Positions 10,132 through 21,027 are shown, counted from the stretch's first letter. The stretch is DNA of 64,000 bases from Rouxiella sp. WC2420 (GCF_041200025.1 NZ_CP165628.1:2480001-2544000), one strand, 5' to 3'. Numbers and translations: made by a program. Notes: generated by a model not told the origin, from the letters alone.

Positions 10132-11697
10132 ATGTCTTCGCTAGCTCTTACATCGTCAGCCGTGATCGAGCCTTCGCTGGAGGCGTTCGATCCCAGCCAG
10201 CCGTATTTAACTTTTCAGGAGATTGGTAAAACCTTCCCTGGGGTCAAGGCGCTGGATGGTATTAGTTTCGACTGCTATGCCGGTCAAATTCACGCCCTGA
10301 TGGGGGAAAATGGTGCAGGGAAATCGACCCTGCTCAAAATCCTCAGCGGTAACTACAAACCAACTCAAGGGCAGATTCTGGTGAAAGGTCAGCCGGTGGT
10401 GTTCAGTCAAACCACTGATGCGCTGGACGCCGGGATCGCCATTATTTATCAGGAACTGCATTTGGTGCCTGAGATGACAGTGGCCGAAAATATCTATCTG
10501 GGCCAGTTGCCCAGCAAGCGTGGCTGGGTCGATCGCAAGCTTTTGCACTATGAAGCCAAACTGCAGCTGGAGCATCTGGGGTTGGATATCGACCCCGACA
10601 CGCCGCTGAAATATCTGTCGATTGGGCAATGGCAAATGGTGGAAATCGCCAAAGCGCTGGCGCGCAACGCCAAGGTGATCGCCTTTGATGAACCGACCAG
10701 TTCGCTGTCGGCCCGTGAAATTGAACAGCTATTTCGGGTGATCCGCGAGCTGCGTGCCGAAGGTCGGGTCATCATTTACGTGTCTCACCGCATGGAGGAA
10801 ATTTTTGCCCTCAGCGATGCGATCACGGTGTTTAAAGATGGCCGCTATGTGCGCACATTTAATGAGATGCAGCAGGTTGATCACGACATTCTGGTGCAGG
10901 CGATGGTGGGGCGTAATCTCGGTGATGTCTACGGTTATCAACCCAGGCCGATGGGTGACGTGCGCCTGCGGCTGGATGCGGTGCAAGCGCCGGGGGTGAA
11001 AACGCCCATCAGTCTCACGGTGCGGCAGGGCGAAATCGTTGGCCTGTTCGGGCTGGTAGGAGCCGGGCGCAGTGAGCTGATGAAAGGGCTGTTTGGCGGC
11101 ACCAAAATTACCGGCGGGCAGGTGTGGCTCGACGGTGAACAGGTAAAAATCACCTCACCTATCGACGCGATAAGCGCGGGGATCATGCTGTGCCCGGAAG
11201 ACCGTAAAGCCGACGGCATCATTCCAGTGCATTCGGTGCGCGACAACATCAACATCAGCGCCCGTCGCAAGAGTATCAAAGCCGGTTGCTTGATTAATAA
11301 TCGCTGGGAGGCGCAAAACGCAAGTCATCAGATCAAGGCGTTAAATATTAAAACCCCCGGGCCAGAACAATTAATCATGAATCTGTCGGGGGGCAATCAG
11401 CAAAAGGCCATTCTGGGTCGCTGGCTGTCAGAAGAGATGAAAGTCATTTTGCTCGATGAGCCAACCCGTGGAATTGACGTTGGGGCCAAGCATGAAATTT
11501 ATAATGTGATTTATGCCCTCGCGCATCGGGGGATTGCGGTGCTGTTCGCTTCCAGCGACCTGCCCGAGGTGCTGGGTCTGGCCGACAGGATCCTGGTGAT
11601 GCGCGAAGGGGAGATAACCGGCGAGATGACACACGAGCAGGCAACAGAAGAAAAAACATTGGCAATGGCGATGCTGCGTACCCCGAAAGTAAGTTGA
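10132..11697 (+). CDS. araG: L-arabinose ABC transporter, duplicated ATPase
   Basis: Energises L-arabinose import. It has two ABC domains in one chain: the first with Walker [10 protein letters not shown], signature [10 protein letters not shown] and Walker [10 protein letters not shown]; the second with a degenerate P-loop GLVGAGRSE, signature LSGGNQQK and Walker B VILLDEPT. This is typical of the CUT2 sugar importers. The start at 10132 is preferred because AAAGG lies seven bases upstream; an ATG at 10108 has no ribosome site. 521 residues, with an N-terminal extension of about 17 residues over E. coli AraG. Confidence 0.95.
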   Translation: MSSLALTSSAVIEPSLEAFDPSQPYLTFQEIGKTFPGVKALDGISFDCYAGQIHALMGENGAGKSTLLKILSGNYKPTQGQILVKGQPVVFSQTTDALDAGIAIIYQELHLVPEMTVAENIYLGQLPSKRGWVDRKLLHYEAKLQLEHLGLDIDPDTPLKYLSIGQWQMVEIAKALARNAKVIAFDEPTSSLSAREIEQLFRVIRELRAEGRVIIYVSHRMEEIFALSDAITVFKDGRYVRTFNEMQQVDHDILVQAMVGRNLGDVYGYQPRPMGDVRLRLDAVQAPGVKTPISLTVRQGEIVGLFGLVGAGRSELMKGLFGGTKITGGQVWLDGEQVKITSPIDAISAGIMLCPEDRKADGIIPVHSVRDNINISARRKSIKAGCLINNRWEAQNASHQIKALNIKTPGPEQLIMNLSGGNQQKAILGRWLSEEMKVILLDEPTRGIDVGAKHEIYNVIYALAHRGIAVLFASSDLPEVLGLADRILVMREGEITGEMTHEQATEEKTLAMAMLRTPKVS

Positions 11698-11746
11698 AAA
11701 TAACCCCGTATGCCGCCCGTGGGCGGACCAGAGCAGGAGTTTAACG

Positions 11747-12751
11747 ATGTCCAGTATGACCACTAATTCAACCAAACCCGACCAGCCCAATGTTGCCGCA
11801 CGCGGTGGGCAAAGTCTGATGCGTATTTGGGACAGCTACGGCATGCTGGTGGTGTTCGCCGCGCTGTTTATCGCCTGTTCTATTTTTGTGCCTAACTTTA
11901 GCTCTTTCATTAATATGAAGGGTTTGCTGTTAGCGATTTCCATGTCAGGCATGGTGGCCTGTGGGATGCTGTTCTGCCTGGCCTCCGGCGATTTCGATCT
12001 GTCAGTCGCTTCGGTAATTGCCTGTGCCGGTGTTACCACCGCGGTGGTTATCAACATGACCGAAAGCCTGTGGATTGGCGTCGGTGCCGGGCTGTTGCTG
12101 GGCGCGCTTTCGGGGCTGGTCAACGGGTTTGTGATCGCTCGTCTGAAAATCAATGCGTTAATCACTACCCTTGCAACCATGCAAATCGTTCGCGGACTGG
12201 CTTACATCATTTCTGATGGTAAAGCGGTGGGCATCGATGACGAGCGCTTCTTTGCGCTGGGCTACGCCAACTGGTTTGGTCTGCCTGCGCCTATCTGGAT
12301 AACCATCGGCTGTCTGATTGCCTTTGGCCTGTTGCTCAATAAAACCACTTTTGGCCGCAATACGCTGGCAATCGGCGGTAATGAAGAAGCGGCAAGGCTT
12401 GCAGGCGTGCCGGTGGTGCGAACCAAAATTATTATTTTTGTACTCTCGGGGCTGGTGTCGGCGGCGGCAGGAATTATTCTCGCTTCCCGTATGACCAGCG
12501 GCCAGCCGATGACTTCACTCGGCTATGAGCTCATCGTTATCTCGGCCTGTGTACTGGGCGGTGTTTCACTGAAAGGCGGCATAGGCAAGATTTCCTACGT
12601 GGTTGCCGGAGTGCTGATTCTGGGCACCGTGGAGAATGCCATGAACCTGCTGAACATTTCCCCGTTCTCGCAGTACGTAGTGCGTGGGTTAATCCTGCTG
12701 GCAGCGGTGATTTTCGATCGTTACAAACAGAAGGCCAAGCGGGCGGTGTAA
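11747..12751 (+). CDS. araH: L-arabinose ABC transporter, permease
   Basis: Membrane channel subunit of the AraFGH importer, 334 residues with about ten hydrophobic helices, BPD_transp_2 family. Recognisable stretches are GMVACGMLFCLASGDFDLSV, AIGGNEEAARLAGVPV and GGVSLKGGIGK. AGGAG lies seven bases before the ATG. It lies 49 bases after araG and 143 bases before the araC start; no clear terminator lies between araH and araC, so read-through into araC is possible. Confidence 0.95.
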   Translation: MSSMTTNSTKPDQPNVAARGGQSLMRIWDSYGMLVVFAALFIACSIFVPNFSSFINMKGLLLAISMSGMVACGMLFCLASGDFDLSVASVIACAGVTTAVVINMTESLWIGVGAGLLLGALSGLVNGFVIARLKINALITTLATMQIVRGLAYIISDGKAVGIDDERFFALGYANWFGLPAPIWITIGCLIAFGLLLNKTTFGRNTLAIGGNEEAARLAGVPVVRTKIIIFVLSGLVSAAAGIILASRMTSGQPMTSLGYELIVISACVLGGVSLKGGIGKISYVVAGVLILGTVENAMNLLNISPFSQYVVRGLILLAAVIFDRYKQKAKRAV

Positions 12752-12894
12752 ACGATTCCAACTTTTTAAACGGGCCTTTCACAGCAAAAATTGCCAGAAA
12801 AGTGTATTTCCTTCACATTTCTTTAACACAATTCGGCAAGATTTCCATGGCCCGATAGAATGGTAAGACCAGCGTGATGAATTCAGGAGGCCCG

Positions 12895-13830
12895 ATGTAT
12901 CACCGCATGATTCAGGATCAGCAGTCTAATCCGTTACTTCCCGGATATAGCTTCAATGCCTATCTGGTTGCAGGAATGACCCCCATTTTAGCCGATGGGC
13001 CGCTAGACTTTTCAATCGACAGGCCCGGCGGCATGAAGGGCTTTATCCTGAATCTTACTGTCAAAGGACAGGGCAAAGTTTTCGACGGCGACGATACCTT
13101 TTACTGTAATCCCGGCGATCTGCTGCTGTTCCCACCTAAAGCGCGCCATCTTTATGCCCGTTCGAGCAACAGTGACTGCTGGTATCACCGCTGGGTCTAT
13201 TTCCGCCCGCGGGCTTACTGGGCTGACTGGCTGGAGTGGCATAGCAAAACGCGTGAAGTAGGCCGTTTGTCGTTACCTAACAATACCTTGCTACTCGAGT
13301 TTGACCGTATGTTTGCGAATATCGAACAAACGCAAAAATCGGGACGCCGCTTTGGTGAAGAGCTGGGAATGAACCTGCTGGAAAGACTGCTGTTGCGTGC
13401 AATGGAGGAAGATCCGCAGAGCCCGCAAAAAATCATGGATCCGCGAGTCATTGAAGCCTGCCAGTTTATTACCGGCAATCTGGCGGGTGAACTGCGCATT
13501 GATGAGGTTGCACGCCACGTTTGTCTGTCTCCGTCTCGCCTGGCGCACCTGTTCCGTGAGCAGGTTGGGATAAATATTTTGCGCTGGCGAGAGGACCAGC
13601 GAGTGATCCGCGCCAAGCTTTTGCTGCAAACCACTCAGGAGTCGATTGCGACTATTGGCCGTGTTGTTGGCTATGACGATCAATTGTATTTCTCTAGAGT
13701 ATTTCGCAAACGTGTCGGGGTAAGTCCAAGCGATTTTCGTCGCCGCAGTCTTGAAATTAACTATCCTGCCAAGCCTTATCGCTCGCATCCCTGGCCGGAA
13801 AATGAGGTGACTCCCGCCTACAGCTTCTAA
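12895..13830 (+). CDS. araC: Arabinose operon regulator AraC
   Basis: Transcription regulator that binds L-arabinose with an N-terminal cupin domain ([19 protein letters not shown], then [15 protein letters not shown]) and DNA with two C-terminal helix-turn-helix units (about residues 200-300, [17 protein letters not shown] and [17 protein letters not shown]). 311 residues against 292 in E. coli. Start at 12895 because AGGAGG lies four bases upstream; GTG at 12874 is also in frame but lacks a ribosome site. Unlike E. coli, where araC is divergent from araBAD, here it is downstream of araFGH in the same direction. Confidence 0.95.
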   Translation: MYHRMIQDQQSNPLLPGYSFNAYLVAGMTPILADGPLDFSIDRPGGMKGFILNLTVKGQGKVFDGDDTFYCNPGDLLLFPPKARHLYARSSNSDCWYHRWVYFRPRAYWADWLEWHSKTREVGRLSLPNNTLLLEFDRMFANIEQTQKSGRRFGEELGMNLLERLLLRAMEEDPQSPQKIMDPRVIEACQFITGNLAGELRIDEVARHVCLSPSRLAHLFREQVGINILRWREDQRVIRAKLLLQTTQESIATIGRVVGYDDQLYFSRVFRKRVGVSPSDFRRRSLEINYPAKPYRSHPWPENEVTPAYSF

Positions 13831-13858
13831 TTGCAGCATTGTTCGTCAATGTACTCAA

Positions 13859-13893
13859 AACCCCGGCAACTGACTCAATCAGTAGCCGGGGTT
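13859..13893 (+). terminator. Terminator after araC
   Basis: Stem AACCCCGGC / GCCGGGGTT with an additional inner stem CTGA / TCAG and loop CTCAA. The tail is ATTGTG rather than a full U-tract, but the very stable GC stem 29 bases past the stop fits a transcript end. Confidence 0.8.
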
Positions 13894-14048
13894 ATTGTGT
13901 CGCAGCCTGTAACGCCAGCAGGTGCAACAAGTCAAAGCCAGGTTCATCAAGTCATTTTACATCAGCCGTTTATGCTATTTAAGTGCATGATAAGTCTCTT
14001 TTTGAGCTAAACTCTTTGCACGTCTTTTTGCAGAGCTTAGGAAAAAAT

Positions 14049-15095
14049 ATGACAACCTCCTTACGCGTTGGGCTTATCGGTTATGGTTTCGCCAGCAAGA
14101 CTTTCCATTCGCCGCTGATTTCCGGGACTTCAGGTCTTGAATTGGCCGTCATATCTAGCAGCGATGCTGCAAAAGTTCAGGCTGACTGGCCATCGGTTAA
14201 GGTCGTCGATTCTCCCGAGCAAGTGTTCAACGATCCAACTATTGATCTGGTGGTTATTCCAACGCCTAACACTACGCATTTTCCTCTGGCACAGCAGGCC
14301 CTCGAGGCCGGAAAGCACGTCGTTGTCGACAAGCCTTTCACTGTGACTTTGGGTGAAGCACGCTCGCTAAACATCCTTGCAGAAGAACAAGGCAAGCTAT
14401 TATCGGTGTTTCATAACCGCCGCTGGGACGCCGACTTCCTGACTCTGAAAGCCTTGATCAAAGAAGGTTCGCTGGGCGAAATCGTTTATTTCGAATCCCA
14501 TTACGATCGTTATCGCCCAGAAGTACAAACTCGCTGGCGTGAATCGGCGGAGTTGGGGAGCGGTATTTGGTATGACCTGGGTTCACACTTGCTGGATCAG
14601 GCGCTTGATTTGTTCGGTATGCCAGAGGCGATTCAGTCTGATCAGGCCTTGGTACGTCCTGGAGCCAGGGCGGTTGACTATTTCAACACTGTCTTAACTT
14701 ATCCGCGTCTGCGCGTAGTGCTGCACAGCACGGTTTATGCCGCTGCGGAAACTGCGCGTTATATCTTGCAGGGTGAAAAGGGCAGCTACGTTAAATACGG
14801 GCTTGATCCGCAGGAAGATCGTCTCAAGGCGGGTGAACGCCTGCCGCAGCCGGATTGGGGTTACGACATGCGTGATGGGGTCGTCACACTCAGTCATGAT
14901 GGCGTGCTGGCTGAAAAAAGCCTGCTGACGATCCCGGGTAACTATCCCGCCTATTACGCCGGGGTTCGCGATGCGATTAATGGATTAGGGCCGAATCCGG
15001 TGACCGCCGAGCATGCAATCCGCGTTATGGAGCTTATTGAACTGGGTATTGAGTCTGCACAGCAGCAAAAAACGCTGCCGGTTGCCAAAAAATAA
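14049..15095 (+). CDS. ydgJ: YdgJ-like NAD(P)-dependent oxidoreductase (Gfo/Idh/MocA)
   Basis: Cytoplasmic dehydrogenase with an N-terminal Rossmann fold (VGLIGYGFASKTFHSPL) and C-terminal Gfo/Idh/MocA substrate domain. The family motif DKPF, usually EKP, with the catalytic lysine is present near residue 94. 348 residues (E. coli YdgJ 346). The physiological substrate is not known. Start at the ATG with AGGA upstream rather than the longer frame opening at 13983. It converges on add, as in E. coli. Confidence 0.9.
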   Translation: MTTSLRVGLIGYGFASKTFHSPLISGTSGLELAVISSSDAAKVQADWPSVKVVDSPEQVFNDPTIDLVVIPTPNTTHFPLAQQALEAGKHVVVDKPFTVTLGEARSLNILAEEQGKLLSVFHNRRWDADFLTLKALIKEGSLGEIVYFESHYDRYRPEVQTRWRESAELGSGIWYDLGSHLLDQALDLFGMPEAIQSDQALVRPGARAVDYFNTVLTYPRLRVVLHSTVYAAAETARYILQGEKGSYVKYGLDPQEDRLKAGERLPQPDWGYDMRDGVVTLSHDGVLAEKSLLTIPGNYPAYYAGVRDAINGLGPNPVTAEHAIRVMELIELGIESAQQQKTLPVAKK

Positions 15096-15114
15096 CGCCC
15101 CGTTGCGCAATAAA

Positions 15115-15139
15115 AAAGGCCAGACAATTTCTGGCCTTT
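15115..15139. terminator. Bidirectional terminator between ydgJ and add
   Basis: Perfect 10-bp stem AAAGGCCAGA / TCTGGCCTTT with a 5-base loop. Read on the minus strand it ends in TTTTTT, a good intrinsic terminator for add. On the plus strand it is followed by a broken T-run and can serve ydgJ. Confidence 0.88.
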
Positions 15140-15157
15140 GACGTTTTTAAACCCGAA

Positions 15158-16156
15158 TTACCCTTGAACCTTTACGCGAATACGCTGTTTGTCGGCGTCG
15201 CTAATGAAAGCCATCTTAAGGCCGTTTTCCTGTGCCTGACGAATTTCAGCCGGCGTCAAACCTGCTGCCGGAGCGGCGACGTTGTACTCGTGGGCAATCT
15301 CGATGCCCTGAACCGCCGGGTCATCGGTATTGATCGATGCCAGCACGCCGTGGCGCAAGAAGGTTGCCAGCGGGTGTTTATCCAACGCAGAAACGGTGCT
15401 GGTCTGAATATTTGAGGTCAGGCACGACTCGATACCAATCTGATGCCTGGCCAGGAAATCCATCAACTCAGGGTCTTCAGCGGCTTTTACGCCGTGACCG
15501 ATACGTTCGGCTCCCAGCTCACGAATGGCCTGCCAAATGCTTTCCGGACCTGCGGCTTCACCCGCGTGTACAGTAATGCGCCAGCCCGCGTCACGTCCGC
15601 GATTGAAATGATCGAGGAACAGACTCCCCGGGAAGCCAAGCTCGTCGCCGGCCAAGTCCAGCGCCGTGATGCCTTCTTTATGTGCCAGCAGGCCATCAAG
15701 CTCTTGCAGACACGCATCCTCACCGAAGGTACGGCTAAGAATGCCGATGAGGTTTACATCAATATCGTGATCGCGACAGCCGCGACGCACGCCATCAATC
15801 ACCGCCTCTACCACGCCGGCGATGGGCAGCTTATGGTTCATTGCCATGTAATAAGGTGAAAATCGCAGCTCGGCGTAATGAATACCGGCTCTGGCCGCAT
15901 CGGCGACGTTTTCTTGCGCAATGCGATGACAGGCGTCCAAAGAGCCCAGCACGGCGACGCCCCAGTCAAGTTTCTGCAGGAAACTCACTAAATCAGGCTC
16001 GGTTTTGGTTACCTGAACGTGTGGGCGCAAGGCTTCCAGCTCGTTGGCAGGCAGAGTGATATTAAATTGGCGACCTAAGTCCAGGATGGTTTGGGCGCGA
16101 ATGTTGCCGTCGAGATGGCGGTGAATATCAGTAAGAGGAAGTCGAGAGTCAATCAT
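15158..16156 (-). CDS. add: Adenosine deaminase
   Basis: Zinc enzyme that deaminates adenosine and deoxyadenosine to inosine and deoxyinosine in purine salvage. 332 residues. Zinc ligands His12 and His14 lie in [20 protein letters not shown] carries a further active-site His/Glu pair, and NTDDP the aspartates. The stretch [12 protein letters not shown] is highly conserved. Start at 16156 gives [10 protein letters not shown], matching E. coli; a start three codons upstream is possible. Confidence 0.97.
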   Translation of the reverse strand: MIDSRLPLTDIHRHLDGNIRAQTILDLGRQFNITLPANELEALRPHVQVTKTEPDLVSFLQKLDWGVAVLGSLDACHRIAQENVADAARAGIHYAELRFSPYYMAMNHKLPIAGVVEAVIDGVRRGCRDHDIDVNLIGILSRTFGEDACLQELDGLLAHKEGITALDLAGDELGFPGSLFLDHFNRGRDAGWRITVHAGEAAGPESIWQAIRELGAERIGHGVKAAEDPELMDFLARHQIGIESCLTSNIQTSTVSALDKHPLATFLRHGVLASINTDDPAVQGIEIAHEYNVAAPAAGLTPAEIRQAQENGLKMAFISDADKQRIRVKVQG

Positions 16157-16271
16157 TGGCAGCACCTGTTTTTATTATCAATAAAGTGCAAAGTATTATA
16201 GCGTCTTCGGCCCGCGTTGGCACTGAGTGTTGGTTTGACTGCTGATTAAGTAAACCAGGTGGTCAAATAAA

Positions 16272-16301
16272 AAGGGCGCAAAGTCTGCACTTTACGCCCT
16301 T
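16272..16301 (-). terminator. Terminator after ydgA
   Basis: On the minus strand: AAGGGCG, then a mismatch, then AAAGT-type inner stem with 4-base loop, closed by CGCCCTT and followed by TTTTATTTG. It lies 30 bases past the ydgA stop. Confidence 0.85.
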
Positions 16302-16330
16302 GGGCCAACTTACAACTTATGAATTATTAA

Positions 16331-17893
16331 TCATTGCGCAGGCTGGGCAGGGACTACTGGAGGCATTGGCGCATCTGGTTGTGCCTGTGTTTCTGGCTGT
16401 GCAGGTGCATTTTCAGCCGGGATCTGCGGTCCACCGAACACGCCAAACAAACCGGCAAACTGTTGCAGCGTCATTTTCTGGCCATTAAGATCAACCTGAT
16501 TGTCAGCGTAATGGAAGCTGCTGGTAATCGCGTTGTCTTGCAGGGTGGTGATTTTGAACATCTGGCCCATAGCTGCCAGTCCCTGAACCTGCTGTTTAGC
16601 CAGCTTCTCGGCGTCATCGCCGCTGTAACCTTCAACCTTGGCGGTTTGAGTGGTCATTTCAGTGGCCATATCCAAAGGAATGGTCAACTTGGCGTCAACA
16701 TTGTTGACTAGCTGGGAAATCAACTGGTCTTCAGTCTGCGCTTGCCCGTTGCCTGCCGCCGGGTCTTTCAGGTCAAGCTTAAGCGTGAAGGTGCTCTCGC
16801 CCTTGCTGTTTTTCCAGCTCAGCGGGTCAATTGTGATGCTCGGACTGCCTTTGAGCAGAATCGGCAGATTGGAAACCAACAGTGCTACGGCCTGCTGCTG
16901 GTAAATCTCCGGAGTCAGCTTGTCTGCCTGTTGCATCAGTTGCATCGCTTGCTGATTGTAGGTGTCTGTGAACTGCTTCAGCGCCTGCTCGTTAAGCTTA
17001 TCAAGCTTGACGGTCAGTTTGCCGGAGCCAAAATCCGCGCCCTGAATTTTCAAGGCATCGACGCTGTAATCCAGCTGACCTTTCAGATTTTGCTGCTCTT
17101 CGTTAAAGTTGCTGTGAACTTTCATGCCGACAAGTTGCGCTGCGTCTTTACCATCAATATTGACGTTAATGTTATCGGTACTCAGGTCACCATCACCGAT
17201 ATAAAGCTGCGACTGTCCGAGATGCGTTTCGCTTTTCACATTAATACCGGAAATAGCCACTTTCTCCAGCTGGCCCAGCTGATTAGGCGAGGTAAACGCC
17301 AGATTGCCGATTTTAGTGTCAATATTTACTTTTTTCATCTCGTTGGCGACGTCGAGATTAATGGTGCCGCCAGCAAACTCCAGCTTGCTGTTATTTTTCT
17401 CGTAACTCAATGGCAGAACGTTAATCACCGAAGCCGTATCTCCGCTATACCCTACGCGGGTATCGGCGCTAACCGGTGATTTGCCCTGAGTCAGGTCGAA
17501 GAGATTTTTTACCGTTGGCGTATTTTCCAATTCGGAATGCACTGACGCGGCGCTCGGGATCAGATTGAACTTTTTAAGCTGCGCAAGGGGGAATGGACCA
17601 TGATCGATTGTCTCAATCAGGGAAATTTCTTCACCCGGTTTCAGTAAATTTTCAGTGGAGTTGCCGGAAGGCTGTACCACAAAGCGCACGTGGCTGCTGA
17701 ATAACCCGCGCTGATAGTCCTGATAAACAACTTTCGCTCCGCTATTCGGGTAGTGCGCTTGTATCTGCGCATTTGCCGCGTCAATAGCTGCGCCCATGTT
17801 GTCTTCAAGCTGTTTCCCGGTGTACCAGGAGGCGCCTGTCCAGGCTGCACCCAGTACCACAATGACGCTTACAGCGACTAAAGATTTTTTCAT
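16331..17893 (-). CDS. ydgA: YdgA-like DUF945 protein
   Basis: DUF945 family protein of 520 residues (E. coli YdgA 502), function unknown. An N-terminal hydrophobic segment (about residues 4-24) acts as signal or anchor, with the rest probably periplasmic. The C-terminus is a Pro/Gln/Ala-rich tail (PAQPETQAQPDAPMPP). Start at 17893 (MKKSLVAVS) chosen over an ATG at 17905, because the latter touches the AGGA ribosome site. It is downstream of manA in the same direction, as in E. coli. Confidence 0.9.
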   Translation of the reverse strand: MKKSLVAVSVIVVLGAAWTGASWYTGKQLEDNMGAAIDAANAQIQAHYPNSGAKVVYQDYQRGLFSSHVRFVVQPSGNSTENLLKPGEEISLIETIDHGPFPLAQLKKFNLIPSAASVHSELENTPTVKNLFDLTQGKSPVSADTRVGYSGDTASVINVLPLSYEKNNSKLEFAGGTINLDVANEMKKVNIDTKIGNLAFTSPNQLGQLEKVAISGINVKSETHLGQSQLYIGDGDLSTDNINVNIDGKDAAQLVGMKVHSNFNEEQQNLKGQLDYSVDALKIQGADFGSGKLTVKLDKLNEQALKQFTDTYNQQAMQLMQQADKLTPEIYQQQAVALLVSNLPILLKGSPSITIDPLSWKNSKGESTFTLKLDLKDPAAGNGQAQTEDQLISQLVNNVDAKLTIPLDMATEMTTQTAKVEGYSGDDAEKLAKQQVQGLAAMGQMFKITTLQDNAITSSFHYADNQVDLNGQKMTLQQFAGLFGVFGGPQIPAENAPAQPETQAQPDAPMPPVVPAQPAQ

Positions 17894-18088
17894 AGTTCTG
17901 TTCATCCTTTTAACAACTATCTTTAAGACAGCTTAACTACAGATAGCTAAAGCTATCAAACTTAACGGGTTAGTGCTTCCATTGTGGTGGAAAAAACGGC
18001 CAATAGGCATACATTTAGGAAAATTGGCCGTTTTTAAACATCATTTTGTCGGTTTGTTTACTAATGCTGGCTGAATTGCCGCCGCAGA

Positions 18089-19267
18089 TTACGCCAGCTG
18101 GTTATACACCCGAGCAATCCGCCCGTTGCCGCTGACTTCAACCGGTGATTCGCTGGCTGCGATATAACAGGATTCTCCCGGATGCAAAACCACCTGCTGC
18201 TGTGCTTTTTCAAGCACCGTCTGGCCTTCAACACAGAAAATAATTGCCGCGCTGTCCTGCGCCAACGTTTGTGGTGCAGACCCCAGGTCGTGCAACGAGA
18301 AGGCAAAATCTTCGACGGGAATAGGGAAGCTCAGTTCGCCGCCGCGCTGTTGCCCGGTTGTCAGCAAAGAAGCATGAGGTTTGGCCTCAAACTTGAGATT
18401 GGCAAACAGCTCGGGAATATCAATGTATTTCGGGGTCAGCCCTGCACGCAAAACGTTATCTGAGTTAGCCATGACTTCAAGGGCAACGCCCTTGAGATAG
18501 GCATGGGGCGTTTCAGCGTAAAGAAACATGGCTTCGCCCGGCTTAAGCTCGATGACGTTTAGCAATAGAGGTGAGAACAGCCCGCTGTCATCGGGATAAT
18601 GCTGCGCAATACTGCTGATTGTGGCCCAAGGCTCACCGTGCTGGGTGTGCAAGGCATTTTTAAGAATATCCAGCGCCAGCGATTTTTCCTCTCCCTTAAG
18701 ACCAAGCAGGGCGGCAAACAGGTTTTTTAGATGTTCAAAGTCTGGATTAATCAGAAAATGTGCGATATCAGGATGCGCGCCTGACACCGGCTGTAACAGT
18801 GATTGAATCTCGCCCAGCTCGCGAAAACCGTTCATCGCCGCAAATGGCGTCAAGGCAAAAACCAGTTCTGGCTTGTGGTTGGCGTCTTTATAGTTTCGTT
18901 CGGCAGCATCAAGCGGGATCCCGGCCTGATTTTCCTTTTCGAAACCAATAACCGCATTGCTTTTACTTGGATGTACCTGAATCGAAAGCGGCTGATCGGC
19001 ACACAGCACTTTGAACAGAAACGGCAGCTCACCAAAACGATTGGCGACTTTTGCACCCAGATTTGCCGTTAAATCCTGACTGATCAGTTCACGCAGCGAA
19101 ACGGTATTCCCGCTTTCATCTTCAACAGAAGAACTGCTTTTCGGATGCGCCCCCATCCACAATTCAGCCATGGGTTGATGCTGTGGATTTTCGATTCCGT
19201 ACAGGTTAGTTAGCGCGTCAACGCTACCCCAGGCATAATTTTGTACATTGTTATGCATCTTTTTCAT
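18089..19267 (-). CDS. manA: Mannose-6-phosphate isomerase
   Basis: Type I phosphomannose isomerase, a zinc enzyme that interconverts mannose 6-phosphate and fructose 6-phosphate. 392 residues (E. coli 391). Conserved regions are VQNYAWGS, MAELWMGAHPKSSS, QPLSIQVHPSK (zinc/active site) and LRAGLTPKYIDIPEL. The start gives MKKMHNNVQNYAWG, aligned residue for residue with E. coli ManA. It stands between ydgA and the divergent fumC. Confidence 0.97.
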   Translation of the reverse strand: MKKMHNNVQNYAWGSVDALTNLYGIENPQHQPMAELWMGAHPKSSSSVEDESGNTVSLRELISQDLTANLGAKVANRFGELPFLFKVLCADQPLSIQVHPSKSNAVIGFEKENQAGIPLDAAERNYKDANHKPELVFALTPFAAMNGFRELGEIQSLLQPVSGAHPDIAHFLINPDFEHLKNLFAALLGLKGEEKSLALDILKNALHTQHGEPWATISSIAQHYPDDSGLFSPLLLNVIELKPGEAMFLYAETPHAYLKGVALEVMANSDNVLRAGLTPKYIDIPELFANLKFEAKPHASLLTTGQQRGGELSFPIPVEDFAFSLHDLGSAPQTLAQDSAAIIFCVEGQTVLEKAQQQVVLHPGESCYIAASESPVEVSGNGRIARVYNQLA

Positions 19268-19403
19268 TGATTAATCCTGAAATGACAGAAAATTTGCTGA
19301 TAAGTAGACACCGAGTCTCATGTGTTTAGCAACGGGTAATGAATAAAAAGTGCGGTGGGAGACAAATCCAGAAATTCCTACAACAACTCTTTAACCTTAT
19401 GGT

Positions 19404-19409
19404 TATAAT
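19404..19409 (+). promoter_or_regulatory. Candidate -10 element of fumC
   Basis: A perfect TATAAT hexamer lies 88 bases before the fumC start, preceded by the small inverted repeat AACC-TTAT-GGTT. No good -35 is seen, which would fit activator-dependent transcription such as the known SoxS control of fumC in E. coli; no Sox box was verified. Confidence 0.45.
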
Positions 19410-19496
19410 TGCCTATCCGTCGGCACAGGCATTGGGAGCGTCGTCGGTACCCTGCAACTTATAATTTTATTTAAGAAACCGCGTAAGGAGACAGTA

Positions 19497-20894
19497 ATGG
19501 CAGCTCATCGCATTGAAAAAGACTCAATGGGGCCGATAGAAGTACCGGCTGATAAGCTTTGGGGAGCACAGACCGAGCGTTCACTAGAGCATTTTCGTAT
19601 TTCCAATGAAAAAATGCCCACCGCGCTCATTCATGCCCTCGCTCAGACCAAACGTGCAGCCGCTCGCGTAAATATGGATTTAGGCCTGCTCCCGGCCGAC
19701 CGTGGTAACGCTATCATTGCCGCCGCAGATGAAGTATTGGCCGACAAGCACGCCACCGAATTCCCACTTTCTATCTGGCAGACCGGTTCTGGTACCCAGA
19801 CCAACATGAACATGAACGAAGTGCTGGCAAACCGCGGCAGTGAAATCCTCGGCGGCGAGCGTGGCGAAGGTCGTTTGATTCACCCTAACGATGACGTTAA
19901 CAAGAGCCAGAGCTCCAACGATGTATTCCCTACGGCAATGCACGTTGCAGCGGTGGTTTCTGTTCGCGAACACCTGATCCCTGAATTGAAAGTGTTGCAC
20001 AAGACGCTGACCTCAAAGGCTGAAGCGTTTAAAGACATCGTCAAGATTGGCCGCACCCATTTGCAGGATGCAACTCCGCTGACTCTGGGACAGGAAATTT
20101 CTGGCTGGGCGGCGATGCTGGCTCACAGTCTGGTACACATTGAAGCGAGCCTGCCTCACATTGCCGAACTGGCATTGGGCGGCACGGCCGTGGGCACCGG
20201 CCTGAATACTCATCCGGAATATGCGGTTCGCGTAGCAAAAGAAATTGCCGCGTTGACTGGTCAGCCGTTCGTTACTGCGCCAAACAAATTTGAATCTCTG
20301 GCTACCTGTGATGCACTGGTTCATGGGCACGGAGCCTTGAAAGGTCTGGCTGCGTCACTGATGAAAATTGCCAACGACGTGCGCTGGTTGTCTTCCGGCC
20401 CACGCAGCGGCATCGGCGAACTTTCTATTCCCGAAAATGAACCGGGCAGCTCGATCATGCCTGGTAAAGTTAACCCAACGCAGTGTGAAGCGATGACGAT
20501 GCTTTGTGCTCAGGTAATGGGTAATGATGTTGCCGTGAATATCGGCGGTGCATCGGGTAACTTCGAGCTGAACGTGTTCCGTCCGCTGGTTATTCACAAC
20601 TATCTGCAATCTATTCGCCTGTTGGCCGATGGTATGCAAGGTTTCAACGAGCATTGTGCGGTAGGTATTGAGCCAAACCGTGATCGAATTACACAGTTGC
20701 TTAATGATTCCCTAATGCTGGTGACCGCGTTGAACACCCATATTGGCTACGATAAAGCAGCCGAAATTGCTAAAAAAGCCCACAAAGAGGGCCTGACGTT
20801 GAAAGCTTCAGCGTTGAAACTGGGTTACCTGACCGAAACTCAGTTCGATGAGTGGGTTCGTCCGGAAGACATGGTTGGCAGCATGAAAAAATAA
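19497..20894 (+). CDS. fumC: Class II fumarate hydratase
   Basis: Oxygen-stable, iron-free fumarase of the citric acid cycle. 465 residues. The lyase signature [11 protein letters not shown] is at residues 317-327 and the catalytic histidine is in [11 protein letters not shown] (His188). [14 protein letters not shown] is the usual substrate-binding stretch. AAGGAG stands seven bases upstream. In E. coli fumA lies between manA and fumC; it is absent here. Confidence 0.97.
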   Translation: MAAHRIEKDSMGPIEVPADKLWGAQTERSLEHFRISNEKMPTALIHALAQTKRAAARVNMDLGLLPADRGNAIIAAADEVLADKHATEFPLSIWQTGSGTQTNMNMNEVLANRGSEILGGERGEGRLIHPNDDVNKSQSSNDVFPTAMHVAAVVSVREHLIPELKVLHKTLTSKAEAFKDIVKIGRTHLQDATPLTLGQEISGWAAMLAHSLVHIEASLPHIAELALGGTAVGTGLNTHPEYAVRVAKEIAALTGQPFVTAPNKFESLATCDALVHGHGALKGLAASLMKIANDVRWLSSGPRSGIGELSIPENEPGSSIMPGKVNPTQCEAMTMLCAQVMGNDVAVNIGGASGNFELNVFRPLVIHNYLQSIRLLADGMQGFNEHCAVGIEPNRDRITQLLNDSLMLVTALNTHIGYDKAAEIAKKAHKEGLTLKASALKLGYLTETQFDEWVRPEDMVGSMKK

Positions 20895-20932
20895 GTCGTT
20901 AATTTTCCATTTTAGAGGAAAAGACTGACTTC

Positions 20933-20964
20933 AAACTCTGTTCGTTCGCGGGCAGAGTTTTTTT
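20933..20964 (+). terminator. Terminator after fumC
   Basis: Stem AAACTCTG / CAGAGTTT with 12-base loop followed by TTTTTTT, 38 bases after the fumC stop; a standard intrinsic terminator. Confidence 0.9.
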
Positions 20965-21027
20965 ATGCCTTGATTTTGTCTTGCTCGATCAGCTTAATAA
21001 TTTGACCAGAGCTTGTACTTCGATAAT

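Noticed and set aside
16305-16322. AAGTTGTAAGTT, Ter-like
   Set aside because: Lacks the ATG and AACTAA parts of the consensus and overlaps the 3' end of ydgA.
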